Counted from the first letter of the stretch, positions 9,640 through 20,697 are shown. The stretch: 64,000 nucleotides of DNA from Rhodocyclales bacterium RIFCSPLOWO2_02_FULL_63_24 (GCA_001828935.1 MHZX01000110.1:20594-84593); one strand, 5' to 3'. Notes: a model not told the origin generated them from the sequence alone. Numbers and translations are program-made.

Positions 9640-11722
9640 AAAGCCGGCTGCCGGCGCCAACACCCTCGCGGCCCGCCTGGCCCGGCTCGGTCTGCGCACC
9701 GATGCCGATTTCATCCTGCACCTGCCGCTGCGCTACGAAGACGAGACCCGCATTACCGCGCTGCGCGACGCGCGACCCGGCATCGCGGCGCAGTTCGAAG
9801 TCGAGGTGGTCGACAGCGAAATTGCCTACCGGCCGCGGCGCCAGTTGCTGGCGCGGGTCAGGGATAGCAGCGGCGCACTGCTGCTGCGCTTCCTGAACTT
9901 CTATCCGAGTCAGCAAAAGGTCTTGCATCCGGGCGCGCGCCTGCGCATCTTCGGCGAAACCCACGAGGGCTATCTCGGCGCCGAAATCATTCATCCGCGC
10001 TTCCGCGCCGTCGCCGCCGACGAGCCCTTGCCGGAGCGCCTGACGCCGGTCTATCCGACCACCGCAGGCCTCGGCCAGGCCACTTTGCGCCGCCTGATCG
10101 GGCGCGCGCTGGAGCGCGCCGACCTGGGCGACACGCTGCCGCCGGCGCTGCGTCGGCGCCTGCGCCTGCCTGAATTCGCCGCCGCCATCCAGCGCCTGCA
10201 CACGCCGCCGCCGGAAATGAGCCAGGCGGTGCTGGAGTCGCGCGAGCACCCGGCCTGGCGCCGCGTCCAGTTCGACGAACTGCTGGCGCAGCAACTCAGC
10301 CTGCGCCGCGCCTACAGTGCCCGCCGCGCGCGCGGCGCGCCGCCGCTGGTGCCGACGACGACCCTCACCGCGGCCTTGCTCGAATCCCTGCCGTTTCGTC
10401 TCACCGCCGCGCAAGCCAGCGCCTGGCAGGAGATCGCTGCCGACCTCAAGCAGCCGCATCCGATGCAGCGCCTGCTGCAGGGCGACGTCGGCAGCGGCAA
10501 AACCGTGGTCGCCGCGCTGGCCATGCTGCAGGCGGTCGAAGCCGGCTATCAGGCGGCCCTGATGGCGCCGACCGAGATCCTCGCCGAGCAGCATTACCGC
10601 AAGCTGGCGGCCTGGCTGGAACCGCTCGGTCTGGAAGTCGCCTGGCTTACCGGCAGCCTGAAAAAGCGCGACAAGGATGCGGCGATCGCAAGAGTCGGCG
10701 CTGGCGAGACGCCGATCGTGATCGGCACCCACGCCCTGATCGAAGATAAGGTTGGGTTCGCCCGGCTCGGCCTGGCGATTGTCGACGAGCAGCACCGCTT
10801 CGGCGTGCGGCAGCGTCTGGCGCTGAAGGAGAAGGGCCTCTTCGCGCATCAACTGGCGATGTCGGCGACGCCGATTCCGCGCACTCTGGCCATGAGCTAT
10901 TACGCCGACCTCGATGTCTCGGTACTCGACGAACTGCCGCCCGGGCGCAGCCCGGTGACCACCAAGCTGGTCTCGGAGGCCCGTCGCGAGCAGGTCGTGG
11001 CGCGCGTGCATGAGGCCTGCCGCGGCGGGCGCCAGGCCTATTGGGTCTGTCCGCTGATCGAAGAAAACGAAGTTTCGGTGGAGGCTAACGAGAGCGAAGC
11101 GAACGTTAAGCGCAGCGGCCGGAACCAAAACGCCGTTTTGCAGCTCAAGACCGCCGAGGAAACCTATGCGCGTCTGCTCGCCGAGCTGCCGGACCTGCGC
11201 GTCGGCCTGGTGCACGGCCGGCTCAAGACAGCGGAGAAGGCCGCGGTGATGGCCGCCTTCGTGCGCAACGAAATCCAGGTGCTGGTGGCAACCACGGTGA
11301 TCGAGGTCGGCGTCGATGTGCCGAACGCGAGCCTGATGGTGATCGAGCACGCCGAGCGCTTCGGCCTGGCGCAGCTTCATCAGCTGCGCGGCCGCGTCGG
11401 GCGCGGCGTCGACGCTTCGACCTGCATCCTGCTCTACGCCCAGCCGCTGGGCGAATTGGCGCGAGCACGGTTGAAAGTCATTTTCGAAAGCACCGACGGC
11501 TTCGCGATTGCGCGCGAGGACCTGCGCCTGCGCGGTCCCGGCGAATTCATCGGTGCGCGGCAAAGCGGCCTGCCGCTGTTGCGCTATGCCGACCTGGAAG
11601 ATGCGGCGCTGGTCGAGCAGGCGCGCGCCGCGGCGGAAGACATGCTGCGCGACCAGCCGCAGCTCGCGGCCGCCCATCTCCAGCGCTGGCTCGGCGGGCG
11701 CGAGGAACTGCTCAAGGCATGA
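9632..11722 (+). CDS. recG: ATP-dependent DNA helicase RecG (TTG start likely)
   Basis: [79 protein letters not shown]. Confidence 0.95.
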   Translation: MAEKPAAGANTLAARLARLGLRTDADFILHLPLRYEDETRITALRDARPGIAAQFEVEVVDSEIAYRPRRQLLARVRDSSGALLLRFLNFYPSQQKVLHPGARLRIFGETHEGYLGAEIIHPRFRAVAADEPLPERLTPVYPTTAGLGQATLRRLIGRALERADLGDTLPPALRRRLRLPEFAAAIQRLHTPPPEMSQAVLESREHPAWRRVQFDELLAQQLSLRRAYSARRARGAPPLVPTTTLTAALLESLPFRLTAAQASAWQEIAADLKQPHPMQRLLQGDVGSGKTVVAALAMLQAVEAGYQAALMAPTEILAEQHYRKLAAWLEPLGLEVAWLTGSLKKRDKDAAIARVGAGETPIVIGTHALIEDKVGFARLGLAIVDEQHRFGVRQRLALKEKGLFAHQLAMSATPIPRTLAMSYYADLDVSVLDELPPGRSPVTTKLVSEARREQVVARVHEACRGGRQAYWVCPLIEENEVSVEANESEANVKRSGRNQNAVLQLKTAEETYARLLAELPDLRVGLVHGRLKTAEKAAVMAAFVRNEIQVLVATTVIEVGVDVPNASLMVIEHAERFGLAQLHQLRGRVGRGVDASTCILLYAQPLGELARARLKVIFESTDGFAIAREDLRLRGPGEFIGARQSGLPLLRYADLEDAALVEQARAAAEDMLRDQPQLAAAHLQRWLGGREELLKA
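10689..10715 (+). repeat. Family-A repeat copy (within recG)
   Basis: GCAAGAGTCGGCGCTGGCGAGACGCCG; first 18 nt identical to copies at 26680 and 49759. Confidence 0.8.
11072..11134 (+). repeat. Family-D repeat copy 2: 63-nt in-frame insertion within recG
   Basis: GTTTCGGTGGAGGCTAACG-N13-CGTTAAG-N12-AACCAAAACGCC encodes [21 protein letters not shown]. Confidence 0.8.
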
Positions 11723-12264
11723 GGCCGAGGAATCGCAAGAGCCGTGGTCGCGACGCCGGCGGCTGGCCGGCGTTGTGTACCGAGCGCGGTGCGCTGCGCG
11801 CCTGGTTGCGCGAAACCGGTTCGCTCACCGCGCGCCTGCGCCTGAGCGGGCTGGTCGGCGTGCACCTGCTGCGCCAAGGGCTGCGCCGGCCGCAGCACGA
11901 CGAGCGGCGCGCGCTGCACCTGGCGGCCGGCCGTCTTGCGCCGGTGCGCGAGGTGGTGTTGCAGGTGGCTGGCCGTGTCGCCGTGTTTGCCCACACCGCC
12001 GCCAACCTCGCGGCCTTGAAACTGCTGCGCCGCGCCGGCCGGCGCCCGCTGGCCAGTGTGTTGTTTGCCGACCCGCGGGTCAAGGCTGGGCCGCTCTACT
12101 ACCGCCAGCTCGATGCCCGTCATCCCTTGCATCGCGCCGCGGTCTTCTGGTGCGAAGGCCCGGAGCCGCGCCGCCTGCCGGCCCGGCGCGCCTTGTTTGT
12201 CCGCGGCGCGGCGCGCCTGCTGGTCACCGAAGTCTTTCTGCCGTGGTCCCGCGGTCAATCTTGA
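11719..12264 (+). CDS. ubiC: Chorismate--pyruvate lyase (UbiC-like)
   Basis: Position directly before ubiA; 181 aa with LTARLRL... REVVLQVAGRVAVFAHT pattern. Confidence 0.75.
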   Translation: MRPRNRKSRGRDAGGWPALCTERGALRAWLRETGSLTARLRLSGLVGVHLLRQGLRRPQHDERRALHLAAGRLAPVREVVLQVAGRVAVFAHTAANLAALKLLRRAGRRPLASVLFADPRVKAGPLYYRQLDARHPLHRAAVFWCEGPEPRRLPARRALFVRGAARLLVTEVFLPWSRGQS

Positions 12265-12324
12265 ATCGTTTGCCCGCCGTCGCCGGCTGCGGCCATTGCG
12301 CGCGACTGCCGTTAAAATCGGCGC

Positions 12325-13212
12325 ATGACTTTCGCTGACCTCAGGCAACGCCTCGATCTCTACGAGAAGCTGATGCGGCTGGACAAGCCGATCGGCACGC
12401 TGCTGCTGCTATGGCCCACGTTCTGGGCGCTCTGGATCGCCAGCGAGGGCCAGCCGCAGGCGCTGCTGGCCTGGATCTTCGCACTCGGCACGCTGCTGAT
12501 GCGCTCCGCCGGCTGCGTCATCAACGACTATGCCGACCGCGATTTCGATCCGCACGTCGAGCGCACCCGGGAAAGACCGCTGGCGGCGCGCCGGGTGTCC
12601 ACCCGCGAGGCGCTGACGCTCGCCGCCGTTCTCATCGTGTGCGCCTTCCTGCTGATACTGCCGATTCTGCGCGATGTCTGGTGGCTGGCGCTGATCGCGG
12701 TCTTCCTCGCCGCGAGCTATCCCTTCACCAAACGCTTCTTCGCCCTGCCGCAGGCCTATCTCGGCGTTGCCTTCGGTTTCGGCATTCCCATGGCGTTTGC
12801 CGCCGCGACCGGCGAAGTCGGCCTGCTGGGATGGACGCTGCTGGTCGCCAACATCTTCTGGGCGCTGGCCTACGACACGGAATACGCCATGGTCGACCGC
12901 GAGGACGACCTCAAGATCGGCATTCGCACCGCAGCCATTACCTTCGGCCGCTTCGACGTCGTCGCGGTGATGCTCTGCTATGCCGCGACGCTCGCCATCC
13001 TCGCCGTGGTCGGCTGGCAACTGGGCTACGGCGCCGGGTATTTCATCGGGTTGGCCGCCGCCGCCGCGGTGGCCGGCTACCACTACACCCTGATCCGCGA
13101 TCGCGGACGGGAGGGCTGTTTCGCCGCGTTCAGGCACAACAAGTGGTTTGGCGCGGCGATCTTCGCCGGCATCGTCGCGGAGCTCAATCTCCAGCCCTGG
13201 CTGGTGCAGTGA
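12325..13212 (+). CDS. ubiA: 4-hydroxybenzoate octaprenyltransferase
   Basis: [23 protein letters not shown]...[25 protein letters not shown]. Confidence 0.97.
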   Translation: MTFADLRQRLDLYEKLMRLDKPIGTLLLLWPTFWALWIASEGQPQALLAWIFALGTLLMRSAGCVINDYADRDFDPHVERTRERPLAARRVSTREALTLAAVLIVCAFLLILPILRDVWWLALIAVFLAASYPFTKRFFALPQAYLGVAFGFGIPMAFAAATGEVGLLGWTLLVANIFWALAYDTEYAMVDREDDLKIGIRTAAITFGRFDVVAVMLCYAATLAILAVVGWQLGYGAGYFIGLAAAAAVAGYHYTLIRDRGREGCFAAFRHNKWFGAAIFAGIVAELNLQPWLVQ

Positions 13213-15001
13213 CCGCTGCCTGCCCGCTGCGGCGGTCCTCATCCCGGTTCAGCGCGATCACTTCGCTGAGTGCGGCGCGCAAGCGGGCCGGCTTGATCGG
13301 CTTGTGCAGCATGACGAGATTGGCCTCCCTGGCCGCCCGCAATGCGGCCTGGCTGGTGTCGCCGCTGACCAGCAGCGCCGGCAAGTGGGCGCCGTAACGT
13401 TTGCGCAGGGCCTCGATGGCATCGATACCGTTGCCCGGGCCCGACAAACCCATGTCCGAGATGACCGCGTCGATCGTCGCCTGGCCGCGCTCGATCCGGG
13501 CCAGGGCCTCGGCGACGGACCCGGCGGTCGTTACCTCGCAGCCCCAGCCCTGCAGCAGGGCGTGCATTCCGGTGCGGATCGCCTCTTCATCGTCGATCAT
13601 GAGTATCCGGCGCCCCTTGAGGTTGCCCGCGGCCGGCGCGGGTTCCGGTTTGGACAGGGGCGTCGCCGCCGGATCCGGCGCGGTGGTCAGGGGCGCCGAC
13701 ACGGCGAAGCAGGAGCCCCGCCCCGGTTCCGAACGCAAGGACAAGGGATGGTCGAGCAGACGCGCGACGCGCTCGACGATGGACAGGCCGAGGCCGATCC
13801 CCTGCTGCCGGTCCCTGGCCTTGTTGCCGGCCTGGTAGAACTCGCTGAAGATCGCTGCTTGCTCCTCGTGGGCAATGCCGATGCCGGTGTCGAACACGCC
13901 GATCAGCAGTCGGTCCTGGCGCCGCCGGCAGCCGAGCAGGACGCGGCCTGCGGGCGTGTAGCGGATGGCGTTTGACAACAGGTTGCGCAAGACCTGGCCG
14001 AGCAGCGCCGGATCGCTGACGATCTGCGCCGAGCAGGGCATGACGCGCAACCGGATACCCTGGTGTTCGGCGATCGGCATGAATTCGCGCGCCATCTCGG
14101 CAAGTACGGTTTGTACCGGAAACGGGCGGCAGTCCGCCTTGATCACATTGGCGTCGAGCTTGGAGACGTCGAGCAGGGCGTCGAGCAACGCGTTCATGGC
14201 CTCGGCCGACTGCCGGGCGTGGGTCAGCAACTCGGCGCCGCGTGGCGTTTGCGCTTCGTGGCGCAGCAGTTCGTGAAAGATCGACAAGGCCTGCATGGGC
14301 TGGCGCAGGTCGTGGCTGGCGGCGGCAAGAAAGCGCGCCTTGGCGTGATAGGCCTGTTCCGCCACGTCGCGCTGCGTGGTCAGTTCCTTGGCCATGGCTT
14401 CGTTGCGGAAACGCAGCTGCTGGGCCTCGATGAAAATCCGGTTGCGCTTCCGCGCCTGCCAGATCGTCATCGGCAGGAATACCAGCAGCATGAGGGCGAG
14501 GATGGTATGCAGGCGGTCGCCGACCGTCAGCAGCCAGACCGTGGGCGGGCCGATCGAGGCGACGATATAGGCGCGCGACGGCGGCATGTAGGAAAAGCCT
14601 TCCGAGGCGTTGCTCGAGGCCGCCACCGTGATCACCGTCAGAATCACCAGTTGGGACTCGGTCGGCAGATGCGCGAGCATGGCGGTGTTGGCGAGGCCCC
14701 AGCAGACCCCTGCCAGGCCGCCGCCGATGGCCTGGCTGCGCCCCCACTCCCGGGTACTGCGGCTGCCCGGTGCACGGCGATAGCGCCATACCTGCCAGGC
14801 GCGTACCAGCGTGACGACATAGAGGGCAAGCAAGGCCGGCTGCCAGGTCCAGTCCGGGATGCCGTCGTGCACCACATAAACCAGCAGGCTCAGTACCAGC
14901 GCACCGGCCAGGTTCTGGTCGTTGGTTTCGCTGAAAAAGGCCCTGATCTGCTCGGCTTTGACGACAGCGCGCTCTTCCTCCGACAGGAATTCGATGGACA
15001 T
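13184..15001 (-). CDS. Hybrid sensor histidine kinase / response regulator
   Basis: [15 protein letters not shown]...; TM segments, [22 protein letters not shown] (HisKA), HATPase_c motifs, C-terminal receiver [16 protein letters not shown]...[11 protein letters not shown]. Confidence 0.92.
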   Translation of the reverse strand: MSIEFLSEEERAVVKAEQIRAFFSETNDQNLAGALVLSLLVYVVHDGIPDWTWQPALLALYVVTLVRAWQVWRYRRAPGSRSTREWGRSQAIGGGLAGVCWGLANTAMLAHLPTESQLVILTVITVAASSNASEGFSYMPPSRAYIVASIGPPTVWLLTVGDRLHTILALMLLVFLPMTIWQARKRNRIFIEAQQLRFRNEAMAKELTTQRDVAEQAYHAKARFLAAASHDLRQPMQALSIFHELLRHEAQTPRGAELLTHARQSAEAMNALLDALLDVSKLDANVIKADCRPFPVQTVLAEMAREFMPIAEHQGIRLRVMPCSAQIVSDPALLGQVLRNLLSNAIRYTPAGRVLLGCRRRQDRLLIGVFDTGIGIAHEEQAAIFSEFYQAGNKARDRQQGIGLGLSIVERVARLLDHPLSLRSEPGRGSCFAVSAPLTTAPDPAATPLSKPEPAPAAGNLKGRRILMIDDEEAIRTGMHALLQGWGCEVTTAGSVAEALARIERGQATIDAVISDMGLSGPGNGIDAIEALRKRYGAHLPALLVSGDTSQAALRAAREANLVMLHKPIKPARLRAALSEVIALNRDEDRRSGQAAVTAPARAGD

Positions 15002-15142
15002 CGTGCGTAACGGATTGCTTGGACGGGAAACAGGTCGACACTGTAGCCGACAACCCGGCAATCGGCGCGCGGCGGCGTTGCGCTTGCGTAATCCGTGCCC
15101 GGCGATGAAGCACGCTTGGACGCGGGCGGTTAAACTCGCGCC

Positions 15143-16633
15143 ATGAACTACTCCGATCTGCGCGATTTCATTGCTCAACTGGAAGCGCTTGGCGAGCTCA
15201 AGCGGATAGCGGTCGAAGTCGATCCCTGCCTGGAAATGACCGAAATTGCCGACCGCGTACTGCGCGCGGGCGGGCCGGCGCTGCTGTTCGAGAAACCGAA
15301 GGGGCACTCGATGCCGGTGCTGACCAACCTGTTCGGCACGCCGCGCCGGGTGGCGCTCGGCATAGCCGCCGCGGAGGGCGATGACGGCGCTGCGGCCGAC
15401 TGGACGCGCCGCCTGCGCGAGGTCGGCAGCCTGCTGGCCTTTCTCAAGGAACCCGAGCCGCCGAAGGGGCTGAAGGACGCCTGGGACAAGCTGCCGGTGT
15501 TGAAGCAGGTGCTCAACATGGCGCCCAAGCTCGTGAGCTCGGCGCCGTGCCAGGAAGTCGTTTGGGAGGGCAGGGAGGTCGGCCTGGCGCGCCTGCCGCT
15601 GCAGACCTGCTGGCCGGGCGACGCCGCGCCGCTGATTACCTGGGGCCTGGTCGTCACGCGCGGGCCGGCCAAGACGCGGCAGAATCTCGGCATCTACCGC
15701 CAGCAACTGCTCGGCCCGAACAAGCTGATCATGCGCTGGCTGGCGCATCGCGGCGGCGCGCTGGATTATCGCGAGCATTGCGCGGCCCACCCCGGCGAGC
15801 CTTTCCCGGTCGCGGTGGCGATCGGTGCCGATCCGGCGACCATCCTGGCGGCCGTCACGCCCGTACCCGATACGTTGTCCGAATACCAGTTCGCCGGTTT
15901 GCTGCGCGGCGCCAAGACCGAGGTGGTGAAATGTCTCGGGTCCGACCTGCAGGTGCCGGCTTCCGCGGAGATCGTGCTGGAGGGCGTCATCCACCCCGGT
16001 GAAGTCGCGCAGGAAGGCCCTTTCGGCGACCACACCGGCTATTACAACGAGACGGCCGAGTTTCCCGTGTTCACCGTCGAACGCATCTGCATGCGTCGCG
16101 ATCCCATCTACCATTCCACCTACACCGGCAAGCCGCCCGACGAACCGGCGATGCTCGGCCTGGCGCTGAACGAGGTCTTCGTTCCGCTGTTGCAGAAGCA
16201 GTTTCCCGAGATCGTCGATTTCTACCTGCCGCCGGAGGGCTGTTCCTACCGGATGGCTGTGGTCAGCATCAAAAAACAGTATCCGGGGCATGCCAAGCGC
16301 GTGATGTTCGGCATCTGGAGCTTCCTGCGCCAGTTCATGTACACCAAGTTCATCATCGTCACCGACGCCGACGTCGATGTGCGCTCCTGGCCGGAAGTGA
16401 TCTGGGCGCTCACCACGCGCGTTGACGCCGCGCGCGACACCCTGATTGCCGAGAACACGCCCATTGATTACCTCGATTTCGCCTCACCGGTGGCGAGCCT
16501 CGGTAGCAAAATGGGCATCGACGCGACCAACAAATGGCCGGGAGAAACAGCGCGCGAGTGGGGCCGCCCGATCGCCATGGAGCAAGCCGTCAAGCAGCGC
16601 ATAGACGCGCTCTGGCAGCAATTGGGATTGTAG
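15143..16633 (+). CDS. ubiD: 4-hydroxy-3-polyprenylbenzoate decarboxylase
   Basis: [22 protein letters not shown]...[19 protein letters not shown]...[12 protein letters not shown]. Confidence 0.97.
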   Translation: MNYSDLRDFIAQLEALGELKRIAVEVDPCLEMTEIADRVLRAGGPALLFEKPKGHSMPVLTNLFGTPRRVALGIAAAEGDDGAAADWTRRLREVGSLLAFLKEPEPPKGLKDAWDKLPVLKQVLNMAPKLVSSAPCQEVVWEGREVGLARLPLQTCWPGDAAPLITWGLVVTRGPAKTRQNLGIYRQQLLGPNKLIMRWLAHRGGALDYREHCAAHPGEPFPVAVAIGADPATILAAVTPVPDTLSEYQFAGLLRGAKTEVVKCLGSDLQVPASAEIVLEGVIHPGEVAQEGPFGDHTGYYNETAEFPVFTVERICMRRDPIYHSTYTGKPPDEPAMLGLALNEVFVPLLQKQFPEIVDFYLPPEGCSYRMAVVSIKKQYPGHAKRVMFGIWSFLRQFMYTKFIIVTDADVDVRSWPEVIWALTTRVDAARDTLIAENTPIDYLDFASPVASLGSKMGIDATNKWPGETAREWGRPIAMEQAVKQRIDALWQQLGL

Positions 16634-16641
16634 GAGGAACA

Positions 16642-17067
16642 ATGACCGAATCCGAGGTGATTCCCGCGGACGATGGAGCGGACGGCGAGCTGGATGGGCC
16701 GCGCGCCTGGTGCCATGTGATGTACGGGCTGCATGCGCTGTCGGCGGCTTCCGGGATACTCAGTTCAGCCACCATCATCGGCGCCTTTGTCTTCGGCTGG
16801 CCGTCGATCATTGCCGTGATCATCAACTATGTCACGCGCGACAGGGTGCGCGGCACCTGGCTGGCCACCCACTGGCGCTGGCAGTTGCGCAGCTTCTGGT
16901 TTGCCGCGCTATGGCTGCTGGTGGCGGGCCTGCTGACGATTACCCTGATCGGCATTCCGGCGGCGTTCATGGTGGTTGTCGGTACCGGCCTGTGGGTGCT
17001 CTACCGCGTGATCCGAGGCTGGATGGCGCTGCTTGATCGCCGCGGCATGCCGGTTCCGGCGGCCTGA
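16642..17067 (+). CDS. Small DUF4870-like membrane protein
   Basis: MTESEVIPADDGAD...HVMYGLHALSAASGILSSATIIGAFVFGWPSIIAVIINYVTRDRVRGTWLATHWRWQLRSF. Confidence 0.75.
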   Translation: MTESEVIPADDGADGELDGPRAWCHVMYGLHALSAASGILSSATIIGAFVFGWPSIIAVIINYVTRDRVRGTWLATHWRWQLRSFWFAALWLLVAGLLTITLIGIPAAFMVVVGTGLWVLYRVIRGWMALLDRRGMPVPAA

Positions 17068-17122
17068 GCTTGCTTACCCCGGATTCCGCTGCGCGGTGGG
17101 CAACGCCGGCCCGCGTCCGAGC

Positions 17123-17145
17123 GGATACCGTCCCTCCGGGACATA
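17123..17145 (-). repeat. Family-C repeat copy 1 (TATGTCCC..GGGACGGTATCC)
   Basis: Reverse complement TATGTCCCGGAGGGACGGTATCC; compare 57176-57210 and 59147-59175. Confidence 0.5.
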
Positions 17146-17220
17146 GAGCGGAGCTCACCGGCGCGCCAAGCGTGTTCAAATGCCACTTCCTGCCCCCATC
17201 GTTCACATTCAAGTCTTGCC

Positions 17221-18675
17221 ATGGAAAATCAGCAGCAATCGGCCATTGCGACGCTCCTGCAGCGTATGGACAGCAGCCCCGGATTCGCCGGGCTGGGCGC
17301 TTCGGTACAGACCATCAGCCGTTTGAGCGACGATGTCGACGGCGGCACGCGCGATATCGCAGAAAGCATTTTGCGCGATGCGGCGCTGACCGCCCGGTTG
17401 CTGCGCATGGCCAATTCGAGCCGCAATGCGCGGGGCGGGCGCAACATCTCGACCATCGACCAGGCGCTGGTGATCCTGGGTTTGAATACCGTCAAGTCGG
17501 TCGCGCTGTCCCTGGCGCTGCTCGATTCCCTGTCGCGCAAGCCGCAATCCAGGCTGTTGCAGGCCGAGATTGTCGCTGCCTACTTCTGCGGCACCCTGGC
17601 CGGCGAAATCACCCGCGTCAATGCGCCGCGCTTCAGTGCCCAGGAAGCCCAGGTGTGCGGACTGATGCAGAACCTCGGCCGGATGATGGCGACCTATTAT
17701 CTGTACGAGGATATCGAGCAAAGTCGCATCCTCCAGGCGGAAAAGAACCTGACGGAAGACGATGCGGTCGAAATGACGCTGGGCATGAGTTTTGAAGCCA
17801 TCGGCGCCGCCATCGCGCGCCACTGGTGCCTGCCCGATGTGCTGCAGAACAGCCTGGCCCCGGAAATCGGCAAGGCGCCGCCGCGCGCCGCGGCCAACGC
17901 CCTGAGCTGGCATCAGTTGTGTTCCTCGTTTTGCCGCCGTGTCACGGAGGCCCTGTTTCGCCTGCCGGAGAACCGGGAGCGGGTCGAGATCAACCGCGAA
18001 CTGGAGTTCTTCCGCAGCGCGCTGCGCCTGAAGGACGACGAGGTTCGCGAGTGGATCGAGAACTGCCTGCATGAAACCGACGTGCTGCTGGCCGAAATGG
18101 CCTTTCCGTGCAACGTCGAACAGGCCCGAACGCTGCTGCGCAAGGCCTCCGAGCGGGTGCTGGACGTGCTTTCGTCGGGCGACAGCCTGACCAAGAACAA
18201 ATACAGCGTCGACGGCCGCACCCCGGTCGAGGTGATCCAGTACGTCCTGCGACTGATCCACGACCGGTATAGCTTCGACCACACCCTGCTGTGTCTGCCG
18301 GACGGTTCGTCCGGACTGGCGGCGATTGCCGGGGTGGGCAAGAATGCAAGCCAGGTCACCTCCCGCTTCCGTTGCAGCGGGCCGAAGCCGGACCTGTTCC
18401 GCGCGATCATGGCGCGCAAGCTGGACACCTTTGTCGCCGACGCCAACGCCCCGGCCTATGCCAAACTGCTGCCGGCCTGGTACCAGGAACTGGTCGGCGC
18501 TCGTTCATTCGTGATCCTGCCCCTGATCGCAGGCGGCAAGTTGCTGGGACTGATCTACGGCGACTTTTCCGAGCCGCGCGCCAGCCCGCCGTCGGGGCTG
18601 GCGGAAGGCCTCATGCAGGATTGGCGCGCGCAGCTGATCCACGCCCTGCAATCGGGCGCGACGAAGCAGTTGTAG
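17221..18675 (+). CDS. HDOD-domain protein with C-terminal GAF-like region
   Basis: MENQQQSAIATLLQRMDSSPGFAGLGASVQTISRLSDDVDGGTRDIAESILRDAALTARLLRMANS: HDOD signature. Confidence 0.87.
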   Translation: MENQQQSAIATLLQRMDSSPGFAGLGASVQTISRLSDDVDGGTRDIAESILRDAALTARLLRMANSSRNARGGRNISTIDQALVILGLNTVKSVALSLALLDSLSRKPQSRLLQAEIVAAYFCGTLAGEITRVNAPRFSAQEAQVCGLMQNLGRMMATYYLYEDIEQSRILQAEKNLTEDDAVEMTLGMSFEAIGAAIARHWCLPDVLQNSLAPEIGKAPPRAAANALSWHQLCSSFCRRVTEALFRLPENRERVEINRELEFFRSALRLKDDEVREWIENCLHETDVLLAEMAFPCNVEQARTLLRKASERVLDVLSSGDSLTKNKYSVDGRTPVEVIQYVLRLIHDRYSFDHTLLCLPDGSSGLAAIAGVGKNASQVTSRFRCSGPKPDLFRAIMARKLDTFVADANAPAYAKLLPAWYQELVGARSFVILPLIAGGKLLGLIYGDFSEPRASPPSGLAEGLMQDWRAQLIHALQSGATKQL

Positions 18676-18736
18676 CGGACGACGCCCACGGTCGTCCGTC
18701 GGCGGCCATGCGAACGTGGCATTTCGGAGGACTGCG

Positions 18737-19040
18737 ATGCGTTACCCGATGCCCGTGCTGTTGCTGATGTGCGCGACTGCCGCGTGCCATGCGCAGGTGG
18801 ACATCCCTCCGGCCGGGGCAGGCTGCGGCGAGGTGGTCAGGGTCGACACCCACGAACGCAGCACCACCCGTTACGCGCTGGCCCATCCGCGGATCGCGCC
18901 GGCGCACCAAGGCGTCCGTATGGCTCGCCGGCACCAGTCGCGGTACCATTTCGGCGCTGAATGCGGCGACAAGACTTAGCGGCCCCGCGGCACCCGACGG
19001 CCTGGTGCTGACGTCGGCGTTACGTTTCGCCGGACATTGT
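18737..19040 (+). pseudogene. Degraded alpha/beta-hydrolase remnant with signal peptide (two frames)
   Basis: Frame of 18737: MRYPMPVLLLMCATAACHAQ...VDTHERSTTRYALAHP; then a different frame: SVWLAGTSRGTISALNAATRLSGPAAPDGLVLTS (nucleophile-elbow-like GTSRG). Confidence 0.55.
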
Positions 19041-19079
19041 TATCGATTATGATGCGGCGCGACATCCGGCGTTGACGAC

Positions 19080-20237
19080 ATGACGAAAGATTTCTTCTCC
19101 AAACTCTGGTACCAGGCCTGGTCGCTGATCCTCGTCGAAATGAGTGGACAGGAACTGGCCTGGCTGTTCCGCCCGGGCGGGCATCTCTCGCTGCTGGCGG
19201 CGCGGCGCACCACCATCGTGGTGACGCGGGTGAGGCTGGTCGCCGGCCTCTTCGCGGTGCTGACGCCGCTGTGGGTCGTGATCGACATTGCGGCCTTCCC
19301 GGCCGAGGTCTGGCATGGCCTGGTCGCCGCACGCCTGGCGGCCACCGGGGCCTTCGCCGCCATCCTGGTTGCCCTGCGCCGTATGGACAGCATGTCGGAT
19401 GCGTATCGCGCGCTGGGCATGCTGCTCGCCGTCCCCACCTCGTTCTTCCTGTTTTCCTATCAGCACATGGCGCAGTTCGAGCTGCACGGCGTCCAGGCGG
19501 CGTTTGCGGCGGGCTATGCTTTCCTGCCCTTCGTCATGCTCGCGGGCCTGTCGATCTTTCCCCTGACGCTGATCGAAAGCCTGTCCTTCGCGACGCCGAT
19601 GCTGATGATGCAGGTGGTTGCCGCCGCCCTGCGCTGGCCGATCTTCGACTGGCCGACGGTGGCCGCCTCGTTCTGGCTGCTGCTGCTGATCACGGCGGTG
19701 TCGGCGCTGGCGGGCTTGTCCCAGCTCGGCTTCATGATCGTGCTGGTGCGCGAGTCGATCCGCGACCGGATGACAGGCTGCTTTTCGCGTCACAGCGGCG
19801 AAGAACTGATCGAACTCCAGTTCGTCCTCGCCGAGCGCAGCCAGACGCCGCTGGCGGTGGCCTTTCTCGATCTCGACCATTTCAAGCAGGTGAATGATCG
19901 CCATGGCCACGACGCGGGCGATCAGGCGCTGATCGGCGCCGCCAGCCAGATGCGCCTGCAGCTGCGCACCGGCGACATGCTGACGCGCTGGGGTGGCGAG
20001 GAATTCCTCGTCATCATGCCCAATACCAATGCCATGCAGGCCGGCCATGCGCTGCAGCGGGTGCGCCAGGCTGGGCTCGGACGGCGTCCGGACGGCACGC
20101 CGATGACCGCCAGCATCGGCATCGCCGAGCGCTTGGCCGACGCCGCCGCCGACTGGCGGCAACTGGTGGAGAAGGCCGACGCCAGAATGTATGAGGCCAA
20201 GCAAGGCGGGCGCGACCGCATCGTGGGGCCTGTCTAG
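19080..20237 (+). CDS. Membrane-bound diguanylate cyclase (GGDEF)
   Basis: N-terminal TM region; DRMTGCFSRHSGEELI...FLDLDHFKQVNDRHGHDAGDQAL...RWGGEEFLVIMP. Confidence 0.9.
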   Translation: MTKDFFSKLWYQAWSLILVEMSGQELAWLFRPGGHLSLLAARRTTIVVTRVRLVAGLFAVLTPLWVVIDIAAFPAEVWHGLVAARLAATGAFAAILVALRRMDSMSDAYRALGMLLAVPTSFFLFSYQHMAQFELHGVQAAFAAGYAFLPFVMLAGLSIFPLTLIESLSFATPMLMMQVVAAALRWPIFDWPTVAASFWLLLLITAVSALAGLSQLGFMIVLVRESIRDRMTGCFSRHSGEELIELQFVLAERSQTPLAVAFLDLDHFKQVNDRHGHDAGDQALIGAASQMRLQLRTGDMLTRWGGEEFLVIMPNTNAMQAGHALQRVRQAGLGRRPDGTPMTASIGIAERLADAAADWRQLVEKADARMYEAKQGGRDRIVGPV

Positions 20238-20261
20238 AAAGTCGGCGCCGGCGCTACGGCA
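20235..20261 (+). repeat. Family-A repeat copy (overlapping the stop of the GGDEF gene)
   Basis: TAGAAAGTCGGCGCCGGCGCTACGGCA. Confidence 0.6.
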
Positions 20262-20362
20262 GTCGTGGCAGCGCATCGGGCAGCGCGCGACTCGCGGATC
20301 GCCCGGCCGGCTCGATGAAGCGCATACTTCCCGCTGCTCCGCCACCCACCAGGGGAATCCCC

Positions 20363-20524
20363 ATGACTGTTTGCCCGATTGCCATCGTCGCCGGTTGCCG
20401 GAAATGCCCGGCCTTCAAGATATGCCCGCTGAAGGGCGTGCTCGGCGACGCGCCGCCTGCGCCTGAAGCGCAGACCGGCGACAAGGCCGCCGCAAAACCC
20501 AGCGCCGGCGCGAAGAAGAAGTAG
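20363..20524 (+). CDS. 53-aa Cys-rich small protein upstream of urtA
   Basis: MTVCPIAIVAGCRKCPAFKICPLKGVLGD...KKK; CX7CX2CX5CP pattern. Confidence 0.6.
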   Translation: MTVCPIAIVAGCRKCPAFKICPLKGVLGDAPPAPEAQTGDKAAAKPSAGAKKK

Positions 20525-20531
20525 CGGGCGA

Positions 20532-20548
20532 CGCACCAATAGGGAGCA
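20532..20548 (+). promoter_or_regulatory. Candidate NtrC-binding site
   Basis: CGCACC-AATAG-GGAGCA versus the TGCACC-N5-GGTGCA consensus (10/12 half-site bases). Confidence 0.5.
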
Positions 20549-20681
20549 GCGAAAAATTGCTGTTTCTTCATTCTGGTGCGCGCCGTTTTCCCTCTCCGGC
20601 AGTTTGTCCGCGACCGGATATTGAGGCTTAAACCAGCCGCCGCAGTCGACTGCGGCTTTTCGGCCGAGCTTGTCGATGGCA

Positions 20682-20697
20682 TGGCACGCCCTTCGCT
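20682..20697 (+). promoter_or_regulatory. Candidate sigma54 (-24/-12) promoter of urtA
   Basis: TGGCACGCCCTTCGCT: GG-N10-GC spacing exact, ~67 bp before urtA ATG. Confidence 0.65.

Noticed and set aside
9581-11677. 698-aa minus-strand ORF antisense to recG
   Set aside because: Shadow ORF of a high-GC gene; no domain-like composition.
15002-16291. N-terminal extension of the 1035-aa minus-strand ORF (13184..16291)
   Set aside because: It is antisense to ubiD with arginine/glutamine-rich composition typical of a shadow frame; the kinase starts at ATG 15001 ([15 protein letters not shown]).
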